Assembly (NCBI RefSeq): GCF_000349205.1
Contig: NZ_APHR01000037.1
Span: 1-64,000 of the forward strand
Direction of reading: 5' to 3'
DNA length: 64,000 nt
Source of the DNA: Methylophaga lonarensis MPL
Lineage (GTDB): Bacteria > Pseudomonadota > Gammaproteobacteria > Nitrosococcales > Methylophagaceae
Within the stretch, counting starts at the first letter, position 1, and each line of letters begins with the position of its first letter. The notes below the pieces were generated by a model. The model was not told where the DNA came from and did no database searches. It worked only from the letters and a program-made list of their open reading frames with translations. Made by a program: the position numbers and the translations under genes. Shown here piece after piece: positions 56,634 through 64,000 of this stretch.

Positions 56634-56984
56634 ATGGCCTGGCTCATTAGCAAGTACCTCATTACCGCGGGAATGGTGGTACTGATTTCAGAGATCGCCA
56701 AGCGCAGTGACAAACTCGGTGCACTGGTGGCTGCCTTACCTTTAATCACGGTTTTGACCTTGTTATGGCTGTATTTTGAAAAACAGCCGGCGGACAAAAT
56801 TGCCAATCATGCCTGGTACACGTTTTGGTATGTGATCCCTACATTGCCAATGTTCCTGGTATTTCCTTACATGATGCAACGATATGGCTTCTGGCCAGCG
56901 ATGCTGGTGTCTATCCCGATCACCATGGGCTCATTTTTGCTGTTTGCACTCATTGTCAAACGTTTCGGCATACACTTGATCTAA
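56634..56984 (+). CDS. DUF3147 family membrane protein
   Basis: A 116-residue inner-membrane protein of four hydrophobic segments. The DUF3147 features are [36 protein letters not shown]-like (here [19 protein letters not shown]) and the end [20 protein letters not shown] site precedes the ATG. Its 3' end overlaps the convergent malic enzyme gene by 54 bp. Confidence 0.82.
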   Translation: MAWLISKYLITAGMVVLISEIAKRSDKLGALVAALPLITVLTLLWLYFEKQPADKIANHAWYTFWYVIPTLPMFLVFPYMMQRYGFWPAMLVSIPITMGSFLLFALIVKRFGIHLI

Positions 56985-58691
56985 AGCCTGTTTTGCAACT
57001 TGATACGGGCGGTAGCGTGGTCTCCACAGGTGTTGTTTGATTGCGTGGTGAATCTGTGAATCATCCATCTCTGCTGCCAGACCTTGCGATTGTGCGACCT
57101 TGATAACACTGAACGCAATCGTCTGACTGAGTTCGAACACGTCATCAAGTGCAGGCAACAGTGCCGGATTCTCGCCAGCAGACTGACCAGCCGGTGAAGC
57201 TTCTGCCAATACCTCACTGGCCTGTGTCAGCATCTCATCAGTGATAGAGTGAATGTTGCCTGCAATGACTGCAAGGCCAATACCGGGGAAAATATAACTG
57301 TTATTACACTGGGCAATCGGTATCCATTGATCATTTAGTTTTACCGGTTTAAATGGGCTGCCGGTGGCGATGATCGCCTGCCCTTGGGTCCAGTGCAGCA
57401 AATCTGAAGGCACTGCTTCAACGCGACTTGAAGGGTTACTTAATGGAAAAATAATCGGCCGCTGGCATTGACTGTGAAGTTGTTTGACCATGGCTTCATC
57501 AAACAGGCCGGGTTGACCTGAGACACCAATCAGTACTGTGGCAGCACTGAATTTGATAGTGTCAGCCAGGCTGATGAATGTACTGTCGACTGGCCAGTGT
57601 TTGAGTTTATCGGCAGATTGAGCCAGTTGCTGTTGGAAGTCGAATAGACCCTGCATATCCGAACTCAGCAATCCCTGTCGGTCTACCATATAAATTCGGC
57701 TTCGTGCTTCGGCTTGTGTCAGACCTTCGGCCTGCATTTGAGTGACAATCTGTTCGGCAATGCCGCAGCCCGCAGAGCCGGCACCAGCAAAGACCAGTGT
57801 TTGATCTCGCAATTGTTCACCTTTGACCTTGCAGGCTGCCAACAGTGTGCCTACAGTGACGCTGGCTGTTCCCTGGATATCATCATTGAAACAGCAGATC
57901 TGTTGCCGATAGCGTTGCAGTAAGGGCAGTGCTTTTTGTTGCTCAAAATCTTCAAATTGCAGCAGCACATCCGGCCACTTAGTCTGAGCAGCCTCGATAA
58001 ACAGATCCACAAATGCATCGTAGTCATGGTCGCTGATACGCTTGTGTTGCCAGCCGATGTAGAGCGGGTTATCAAGCAATTGGGGATTGTTGGTGCCAAC
58101 ATCAAGCATCACCGGCAGCGTCACTGCCGGGTCAATACCGGCACAGGCGGTGTAGAGTGAAAGTTTGCCAATCGGAATGCCCATTCCGCCTGCACCCTGA
58201 TCGCCCAAACCCAGAATACGGCTGCCATCAGTGACCACGATAACCTTGATGTCCTGATGATCAACGTTATCAAGCAACTCCTTGATTCGATGTCGATCCG
58301 GGTAGCTGATGAACAAGCCTCTGGGGCGGCGGTATATTTCGGAGAATTGCTCGCAGGCCTCACCGACAGTTGGGGTGTAAATCACCGGCATCATTTCATC
58401 AAGATGCTGTTCTAGCAGGTAGTAAAAAAGCGTTTCATTGGCATCCTGAAGCATTCGTAAATAGATGTGCTTATTGATGGCCTCGGAAAAGCTATTGTAT
58501 TGATGGTAGGCGCGGGCGGCTTGTTGTTGCAGGCTTTCGATGCGTCCGGGTAGCAGGCCTTTTAATTTAAAGGCTTCTCGTTCTTCAGCGGTGAACGCTG
58601 TGCCTTTGTTGAGCAGTGAATTGGCCAGAAGATCGCTGCCTGTGCTCGAAACAAAAAGTGCTGCTTGTGCTGTCTGCTCTGGCTTTGACAT
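56931..58691 (-). CDS. maeA: NAD-dependent malic enzyme
   Basis: A 586-residue enzyme that oxidatively decarboxylates malate to pyruvate. Malic-enzyme signatures are [16 protein letters not shown] (Tyr of the active site), [26 protein letters not shown], and the NAD-binding [16 protein letters not shown]. The order and length match SfcA/MaeA-type enzymes. The C-terminus CKQQK runs 54 bp into the end of the DUF3147 gene on the other strand; the 5' side is free, with a TAAAGGACC-like stretch before the gene. Confidence 0.93.
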   Translation of the reverse strand: MSKPEQTAQAALFVSSTGSDLLANSLLNKGTAFTAEEREAFKLKGLLPGRIESLQQQAARAYHQYNSFSEAINKHIYLRMLQDANETLFYYLLEQHLDEMMPVIYTPTVGEACEQFSEIYRRPRGLFISYPDRHRIKELLDNVDHQDIKVIVVTDGSRILGLGDQGAGGMGIPIGKLSLYTACAGIDPAVTLPVMLDVGTNNPQLLDNPLYIGWQHKRISDHDYDAFVDLFIEAAQTKWPDVLLQFEDFEQQKALPLLQRYRQQICCFNDDIQGTASVTVGTLLAACKVKGEQLRDQTLVFAGAGSAGCGIAEQIVTQMQAEGLTQAEARSRIYMVDRQGLLSSDMQGLFDFQQQLAQSADKLKHWPVDSTFISLADTIKFSAATVLIGVSGQPGLFDEAMVKQLHSQCQRPIIFPLSNPSSRVEAVPSDLLHWTQGQAIIATGSPFKPVKLNDQWIPIAQCNNSYIFPGIGLAVIAGNIHSITDEMLTQASEVLAEASPAGQSAGENPALLPALDDVFELSQTIAFSVIKVAQSQGLAAEMDDSQIHHAIKQHLWRPRYRPYQVAKQALDQVYAETFDNECKQQK

Positions 58692-58844
58692 AAAGGACCC
58701 TTAGCGTCGAAACTGTTCAAATGTGTTGGCTTCACCATACCTTATGTTGAGATTGGATTGCATCCGGCACAGTCCGATTGGCATGAGGAATTTTTGTTCA
58801 GTTGATTGTGTCAGAGACACTAATACAAGCCAAGCGAGATGCCG

Positions 58845-59147
58845 ATGAAAACTCCCCTGACCGTTCTGACGATGCTCAGCCTGAGCCTGTCAATGTCTGC
58901 TGCCTTGGCAAGCGACAACCCGCAATGCGAAATGATCGCCGCGCTGACCAGTGATTATTATCACCACAAGCAAAGTGGCAAAAGCTATGACGAAGTCATG
59001 CAGCAACACAGGCCGGAGTTTGCCAATGATGAATTTTTAAGAATGGCCGACCTGGCTATCAATCTTGCTTATGCCTTGCCTGACGAGATGTCGGAGAGTG
59101 ATGTTAAAGAGAAAGTGCATGAAAGCTGTGCCCGGTTTCAGCCATAA
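58845..59147 (+). CDS. Small exported protein
   Basis: A 100-residue protein with a signal peptide to about residue 22 (SMSAALA) and two cysteines in the mature part (NPQCEMIA and HESCARF). It has no motif I recognise. ATG 58845 has GCGAG about 6 nt before it; the alternative ATG 58839 has no space for a site. Convergent with tesA. Confidence 0.6.
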   Translation: MKTPLTVLTMLSLSLSMSAALASDNPQCEMIAALTSDYYHHKQSGKSYDEVMQQHRPEFANDEFLRMADLAINLAYALPDEMSESDVKEKVHESCARFQP

Positions 59148-59173
59148 CTTCGGTGTCACTTGATTTAAGTAAA

Positions 59174-59815
59174 TCAAAGTCGAGCAGACAGATTAGCGCT
59201 TGTCAGTAAAGGTTTTAGATAAGGCCAGATGTTTTCCAGCAATTGTGGTTGTGCTGCTTCTGTAGGGTGGAGCCCATCAGCTTGCATCATGGCATCGGCA
59301 TCATAGACACCTTCAAGGAAAAACGGCAGCAAATCGACCTGATAAGCCTCGGCAAGCTCCCGATATATATCGGCAAAAGCGCGGGTATAACGTGGTCCAT
59401 AATTGGGCGGTAATTCAATGCCCACCAGGAGGATTCGTGCGTCTGTCAGGGTCATTTGAATCATCTGTTCCAGATTGGCCCGAATCGATGGTAATGGGTG
59501 ACCTCGCAGACCGTCATTTCCGCCGAGTTCAATGATGACCAAATCCGGCTGGTGTTGTGCAAGCAATCCGGGCAGTCGTGCAAGGCCACCTTCTGTGGTT
59601 TCGCCGCTGATACTGGCATTAACCACCTGCCAGTCAGGCGTGTTGTCATCGGAGAGTCTCTCTCGTAACAGGGCAACCCAGCTTTTATCCGTATCAATAC
59701 CATAGGCAGCACTGAGGCTGTCGCCCACTACCAATAATACGGGTTCAGTTTCACTCGCCTTTAGCGGAGTAGTGAGCCAGAAACTGACACTGAGTAAAAA
59801 AATGAAAACTTTCAT
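59174..59815 (-). CDS. tesA: Arylesterase / lysophospholipase TesA
   Basis: A 213-residue periplasmic GDSL hydrolase. The signal peptide ends near residue 20 (TTPLKAS). The catalytic serine is in VVGDSLSAAYG (block I), the oxyanion residues are in SISGETT and GGNDGLRG, and the Asp-His pair is in DGLHPTEA near the end. The start at 59815 is chosen as it gives a normal signal peptide; the frame runs on to 59950 but would overlap the divergent ybbA. The tesA-ybbA divergent arrangement is conserved in gammaproteobacteria. Confidence 0.94.
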   Translation of the reverse strand: MKVFIFLLSVSFWLTTPLKASETEPVLLVVGDSLSAAYGIDTDKSWVALLRERLSDDNTPDWQVVNASISGETTEGGLARLPGLLAQHQPDLVIIELGGNDGLRGHPLPSIRANLEQMIQMTLTDARILLVGIELPPNYGPRYTRAFADIYRELAEAYQVDLLPFFLEGVYDADAMMQADGLHPTEAAQPQLLENIWPYLKPLLTSANLSARL

Positions 59816-59863
59816 AGTCAAAAAAGGGATCTCATGCAAACTGTAAGCAACAAAGGAGACGAT

Positions 59864-60583
59864 ATGCTCACAGATAGACAATCGGCAAGTGGCAATGACT
59901 GCATGATCGAAGTACGCAAGCTGAATCATCACATCACATTGTCTGATCAACAGTTGCCTATCCTTAGCGATATCAACCTGAAAATTGCTTATGGGGAATC
60001 TGCCGCCATCGTTGGCCGCTCAGGTTCTGGAAAAACCACATTGCTAGGTCTGATGGCCGGATTGGACACTGCGGTATCCGGTGAAATATGGCTGGATGGA
60101 CACTCGCTGTTGACCATCAGCGAAGATGAACGCGCCGCTTTACGGGCAAGTCGTGTTGGATTTGTATTTCAATCTTTCCAGTTATTGCCCGCTTTGACTG
60201 CGTTGGAAAATGTCATGTTGCCACTGGAGTTGTCAGGGGTTGATTCGGCTCAGCAGCGTGCACAAGATCTATTGAAACGGGTTGGGCTTGAGCAAAGATT
60301 ACAGCACACGCCGAGGCAATTATCGGGCGGTGAGCAGCAGCGAGTTGCCATTGCGCGTGCTTTTGCAGTGGAGCCGAAAATTTTGTTTGCCGATGAGCCT
60401 ACTGGAAACCTCGACAGCCAGACCGGCAACACAGTGGCCGAGTTGCTGATGCAACTTAACCGTGAGCAAGGCACAACGCTGGTGATGGTCACTCATGATG
60501 AAGCATTGGCTGATCGCTGCGACCGCCAGTTCATCATCGAAGCCGGTCATCTGCATGAGCGACCACAGGGGATGGATGCGTGA
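59864..60583 (+). CDS. ybbA: ABC transporter ATP-binding protein YbbA
   Basis: A 239-residue LolD-type ATPase. Walker [10 protein letters not shown], signature [14 protein letters not shown] and Walker [13 protein letters not shown] are complete. The start at 59864 is preceded by AAGGAG; the frame is open from 59834. It is followed after 88 bp by the large permease ybbP. The YbbA-YbbP-TesA group is thought to act on envelope lipids. Confidence 0.93.
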   Translation: MLTDRQSASGNDCMIEVRKLNHHITLSDQQLPILSDINLKIAYGESAAIVGRSGSGKTTLLGLMAGLDTAVSGEIWLDGHSLLTISEDERAALRASRVGFVFQSFQLLPALTALENVMLPLELSGVDSAQQRAQDLLKRVGLEQRLQHTPRQLSGGEQQRVAIARAFAVEPKILFADEPTGNLDSQTGNTVAELLMQLNREQGTTLVMVTHDEALADRCDRQFIIEAGHLHERPQGMDA

Positions 60584-60671
60584 AAACTCAACAGCACCAT
60601 GCCATAGATTTTCAAATATTGAAGGGACATTCGCTCATGACTTTATTGGTCCAGCTACGACAAGGACGCAA

Positions 60672-63146
60672 ATGAACGGAGTACTGATATTCAGGGATTT
60701 GCGGCAGCGTACAGTCAAGGTCATGCTGATTTCATTGCTGATTGCGGTCAGCAGTGTTGCCACGATAAGTCTTTTTTCTGAGCATTTGCAGCAAACATTA
60801 CTCAGCTCTGCCAATGCCTTTCTTGCAGCAGATCGGCAACTGAACAGTCGTAGCAGTGCGCCGATCCCGAGTGAGTGGATAGGGCAGGCCCAGTCACAAG
60901 GTCTGAAAACCAGTCTGGTGGCTGAATTTTCCACCATGGTGGCAAGTGATTCGGGCTTTCATCTGGTTGCGGTTAAAGCGGTCGATGATCAATACCCATT
61001 AAGAGGAGAGCTGGACTGGCAGAGTGATCTGGATAGCCCTCGGCAATCGATTATGCATGGCCCGGCGCGAGGCGAAGTTTGGCTGAATCCCCGGCTGATG
61101 AGAATGCTGGAAGTATCATTAGGTGATGAAGTCGAAATAGGGGTAACGGCGTTCAAGGTGAGCGGCCTTTTGGTGCGTGAACCGGATGCCAGAATGAATT
61201 TATCGGCACTTGCACCCAGACTGATGATGCATTTTGATGATGTGCCGTCCACCGAGGTGATCCAGCCGGGCAGTCGCATTCGGCATCAGGCATTGTTTGC
61301 TGGCGCAGAGTCAGCGCTTGTCGATCTCGAACAATGGCTCGAACCGCAAATTGCCGGAGAGTTTCGTTGGGTTGATGTGCGACAGACTGAAAGTCTGGGC
61401 GAAGCACTGGCGCGAGCCGAGGCGTTTTTAATGCTGGGTGGCAGCTTGGCCGTTTTACTGGCGGCAGTTGCGATTGCTGTTTCCAGTCGAGAATATGCGC
61501 GCTCACAAAGAGATGTCGTGGCGCTTTACAAAACCTTCGGCATGACCGGACGGAAAATCCAGCAACACTATCTGTTCAGGCTGGGGCTGTGGGGTGTTTG
61601 TACGGCGATTTTGGGACTATTACTGGCGATACCTGCCGCCTTGTTATTGGCCAGCATAGCGGCCAGATTGATGGATCAAAGCTTGCAGTTTCAGTGGTCA
61701 CTATGGCCGGTCTGGCCAGCCGTGCTGACAGCCGCTGTTGTCTTGTTTGCCTTTGCCTGGCCAGCCATCTCTCGATTGCGTGATATTCCGGCAATGCGGG
61801 TATTCAGAAGTCTTGAACAATCGAAACCGGCCGCTAGCCTTGTCGAAACCAGCCTGGCACTGTTGGCCGTGTTTGCCTTGATTTGGCTATACACCGCTGA
61901 TGGCCTGCTGGTGCTGGCGCTGTTTTCTGGCTTGTCTTTGTTGTTAGTGACTCTGGCCACAGGCAGTGCCGTGCTGTTGAAGCTTCTCGGCAAACTGTCA
62001 TTTACCTGGCAAAGCTGGAAGATGGCGGTTATCCGACTCAAACGTCATCGCTCCGCCAGTCTGGTTCAGTTAACGGTGTTTGCAATGACGCTGATGCTGG
62101 CTTCGACACTGATTCTGACCAGGACAGCTTTATTATCCGACTGGCAAGCACAACTGCCGGAAGATGCCCCCAATCATTTTCTGTTGAATATCCCCGCTGA
62201 TTCGGTCGAGTCAGTTGAAGCTTTTTTGACTCAACATGACATCGACCAAAACCCGCTTTATCCGATTGTCCGCGGGCGCTTAATCGCTATTAATGGCACA
62301 TACGCCAATGAGTGGATTGTCAACCCGGAGCAGGTGAGTGAGTTGAACCGGGAATTGAGTTTAACTGCAAGCAGTGCACTGCCAGAAGATAATAGCGTCC
62401 TGGCAGGGCAGTGGTTTACTCAGCAAGAACGTTGGGGTGTGTCTGTTGAACAATCCATTGCTGAAACGCTCGGTTTGCAGATAGGTGATGAACTGCAATT
62501 CAGTATCGGTGCTGAGGTTATCAGTGAACCTGTGACCAGTATCAGAAGTGTTCAGTGGGACAGCATGCGGCCTAATTTCTTTTTCATGTTTCCTGAACAG
62601 GGCGCGCTGACCAACCAACCAGCCACATGGCTGACCAGCTTTTATCTGGCAGATGAAGACAAATTGATCCTCAATGATTTTGTCAGGCAATTTCCCACCA
62701 TTGCCTTGTTAGAAATTGATCACATCATTGAGCGTATTCAAAACATCATTTCTCAGGTCAGTCAGGCAGTCGAAGCCATTCTGGTGATGATTCTGCTGGC
62801 GGCATTGGCGGTGATGTTCTCGGTCGTCAGTGCCACACTGGCAGAGCGTCAGCGAGAGGGCGCGTTGATTCGCACACTTGGTGGAACACAGCGATTGATG
62901 AATCGAAGCATCATGCTTGAGTTTGCCATGATCGGCTTTTTCGCTGGACTTGCTGGTGTCATGGCTGCAGAACTGGCGGTGTGGGGATTGCAATATCGTT
63001 TGTTTGAGGGTCAGTTTCAGTTGCATTGGCCACTGATATTGGTGGTGCCAGTGGTCAGTGCTGTGTTGATTGCAGCCTTTGGAAGATGGCAGTTAAAGCC
63101 GGTATTGGAGGTATCGCCGATGTTATTGTTACGACGTTTGGAATAA
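60672..63146 (+). CDS. ybbP: ABC transporter permease YbbP (FtsX family)
   Basis: About 824 residues (E. coli YbbP 804). The layout is one N-terminal helix (VMLISLLIAVSSVATISLF), a periplasmic domain, four or more helices in the middle (about residues 260-440), a second periplasmic domain and three C-terminal helices. FtsX repeats appear in SQRDVVALYKTFGMTGRKIQ and ERQREGALIRTLGGTQRL. The ATG at 60672 has AAGGA before it; the frame is open upstream to 60495, overlapping ybbA, but without a family-like N-terminus. Confidence 0.92.
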   Translation: MNGVLIFRDLRQRTVKVMLISLLIAVSSVATISLFSEHLQQTLLSSANAFLAADRQLNSRSSAPIPSEWIGQAQSQGLKTSLVAEFSTMVASDSGFHLVAVKAVDDQYPLRGELDWQSDLDSPRQSIMHGPARGEVWLNPRLMRMLEVSLGDEVEIGVTAFKVSGLLVREPDARMNLSALAPRLMMHFDDVPSTEVIQPGSRIRHQALFAGAESALVDLEQWLEPQIAGEFRWVDVRQTESLGEALARAEAFLMLGGSLAVLLAAVAIAVSSREYARSQRDVVALYKTFGMTGRKIQQHYLFRLGLWGVCTAILGLLLAIPAALLLASIAARLMDQSLQFQWSLWPVWPAVLTAAVVLFAFAWPAISRLRDIPAMRVFRSLEQSKPAASLVETSLALLAVFALIWLYTADGLLVLALFSGLSLLLVTLATGSAVLLKLLGKLSFTWQSWKMAVIRLKRHRSASLVQLTVFAMTLMLASTLILTRTALLSDWQAQLPEDAPNHFLLNIPADSVESVEAFLTQHDIDQNPLYPIVRGRLIAINGTYANEWIVNPEQVSELNRELSLTASSALPEDNSVLAGQWFTQQERWGVSVEQSIAETLGLQIGDELQFSIGAEVISEPVTSIRSVQWDSMRPNFFFMFPEQGALTNQPATWLTSFYLADEDKLILNDFVRQFPTIALLEIDHIIERIQNIISQVSQAVEAILVMILLAALAVMFSVVSATLAERQREGALIRTLGGTQRLMNRSIMLEFAMIGFFAGLAGVMAAELAVWGLQYRLFEGQFQLHWPLILVVPVVSAVLIAAFGRWQLKPVLEVSPMLLLRRLE

Positions 63147-63147
63147 T

Positions 63148-64000
63148 TCAGGCGGCATCATCTGCGGCACGGCAAACCCGGTTACGCCCTGAGTTTTTCG
63201 CCAGATAAAGCGCCTGATCGGCACGGCTCATCACCTGTTCGGCACTGCTTTGCGGTGTAATTTCGGCAATGCCAATGCTGACAGTTAATTGAATAGACAA
63301 AGTGTCCCCCAGATGCAGCTCGGTTAGCTCGATGACATTTCGCAAGGATTCGGCAAAATGATGTGCTGCTTCAGCATCGGCACCTGGTAGCAGCAAAGCA
63401 AACTCCTCACCACCGACACGTGCTGCGACATCTGTATCTCTGAGTCGTTGACGAATAATATCGGAGAAAGTTTTCAGGGCAGTGTCGCCTGCTGCATGAC
63501 CAAAACGATCGTTGATATCTTTGAAATGATCCAGGTCCAGCATCAACAAGCTGGCCGGATTCAAAGAACGCTGAACGCGACTGATTTCTGCTTCCAGTCT
63601 TTGAAAAAAAACTCGCCGATTGGCCAGGCCGGTGAGATAGTCCGTGGTCGCCAGTCGATTCAACTGCTCAGTGTCCCGGGCACGTTCGATGGCGATGCCA
63701 GCAAGTTCGGCAGCATGGCGAATAATGGTGAAGTCTTCTTTACCGGGGCTGTGAGGTTCACGGTGGTAAATGGCAAAAGTGCCTAGTATTTCACCTTGTG
63801 AGGAAAATATCGGTGCTGACCAGCAGGAATGAAGTCCGGCTTTTTGGGTAAGATGAAGAAAGTCCTGCCAGTCAGGGTGATTGTTGATGTCTTCGGCAAT
63901 GACAATTTCCCCGGTAACCGCCGCCGTTCCACAGCAGCCGATACCAATTTCAGCGGTCAGTTTTTCAACCTCCTGCGTGTAGAAGTCGGGCAGGCTGGGA
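63148..64000 (-). CDS. GAF-GGDEF diguanylate cyclase (N-terminal part beyond the window)
   Basis: The frame is open to the right edge, so the start lies outside. The visible 283 residues show a GAF-like domain (SSQGEILGTFAIYHRE, IGIGCCGTAAVTGEI) and then a complete GGDEF domain: DYLTGLANRRVF, LDLDHFKDINDRFGH, and RVGGEEFALLLPG as the active motif. The product-inhibition I-site RDTD lies five residues before it (RxxD-N5-GGEEF), so a functional cyclase that is feedback-inhibited by c-di-GMP is expected. It is convergent with ybbP, 1 bp apart. Confidence 0.92.
   Translation of the reverse strand, partial: PSLPDFYTQEVEKLTAEIGIGCCGTAAVTGEIVIAEDINNHPDWQDFLHLTQKAGLHSCWSAPIFSSQGEILGTFAIYHREPHSPGKEDFTIIRHAAELAGIAIERARDTEQLNRLATTDYLTGLANRRVFFQRLEAEISRVQRSLNPASLLMLDLDHFKDINDRFGHAAGDTALKTFSDIIRQRLRDTDVAARVGGEEFALLLPGADAEAAHHFAESLRNVIELTELHLGDTLSIQLTVSIGIAEITPQSSAEQVMSRADQALYLAKNSGRNRVCRAADDAA

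Noticed and set aside
56522-56806. Antisense frame of 94 codons over the DUF3147 gene
   Set aside because: No ribosome-binding site or family pattern, and the + strand gene is convincing.
60495-60671. N-terminal extension of YbbP overlapping ybbA
   Set aside because: The extension is a shadow of ybbA in another frame; the family N-terminus starts at 60672 with a ribosome-binding site.
1-64000. CRISPR array, insertion sequences, prophage or restriction-modification genes
   Set aside because: No regularly spaced repeats, transposase, integrase or phage structural genes were recognised on either strand.

Overview
The window looks like a chromosomal segment of a gammaproteobacterium, most likely a methylotroph of the Methylophaga type (inference). 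The housekeeping order is gammaproteobacterial: recA-recX-alaS-lysC-csrA followed by tRNA-Ser and tRNA-Arg; mutS next to pncC/cinA; rpe-trpEGDC next to crp and an OsmC protein; tsaB-cmoA-cmoB; tesA divergent from ybbA-ybbP. The methylotroph hint comes from a stand-alone PQQ precursor peptide gene (pqqA) and a formylmethanofuran dehydrogenase A-type amidohydrolase (FhcA/FwdA family).

Layout. 1-4.75 kb: the end of a peptide ABC transporter operon (binding protein, two permeases, double ATPase). 4.8-11.1 kb (minus strand): a possible small RNA, two tRNAs, csrA, lysC, alaS, recX and recA. 11.2-16 kb: pncC, mutS, ycgL, an OsmC protein and crp. 16-21 kb (minus): trpC, trpD, trpG, trpE, a probable gph relict, and rpe. 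21-30 kb: a DUF3530 protein, a spermidine-synthase-like protein, an L,D-transpeptidase, a YgiQ-type radical SAM protein, cytochrome b561, YceI, two very small genes, and tsaB-cmoA-cmoB. 30-35.5 kb: a ZIP metal transporter, an SLC13 permease with RCK-type domains, lipocalin Blc, a NaChBac-like channel, and a tandem Arc-type repressor.

35.6-52 kb is the most distinctive region, a zinc-homeostasis island. It holds a PAS-GGDEF-EAL protein ending in a CZB-like zinc-binding domain, a DksA that lacks two of the four zinc-finger cysteines (DksA2 type), a COG0523 GTPase, a DUF1826 protein, a histidine-rich DUF2796 protein and a Zur-like Fur-family regulator. An operon follows with an ABC ATPase, a TonB receptor, two ABC-2 permeases, a second COG0523 GTPase and the FhcA-like amidohydrolase. 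It ends with a DUF3299 protein opposite a LolD/FtsX-type ABC pair. The two main transcription units share a 13-bp motif in opposite orientation (37682 and 41224), a candidate Zur operator. I infer a zinc-starvation regulon in which metal-sparing or chaperone-served paralogues back up zinc enzymes, here possibly including the one-carbon enzyme FhcA.

52-64 kb: small envelope proteins, a TetR-type regulator, stand-alone pqqA, a cold-shock gene, a secondary-alcohol dehydrogenase-like enzyme, a cupin, DUF3147, malic enzyme, tesA, ybbA-ybbP, and a GAF-GGDEF protein cut by the right edge. I saw no insertion sequence, prophage, CRISPR array or rRNA gene. All family assignments are by reading, not by database search.
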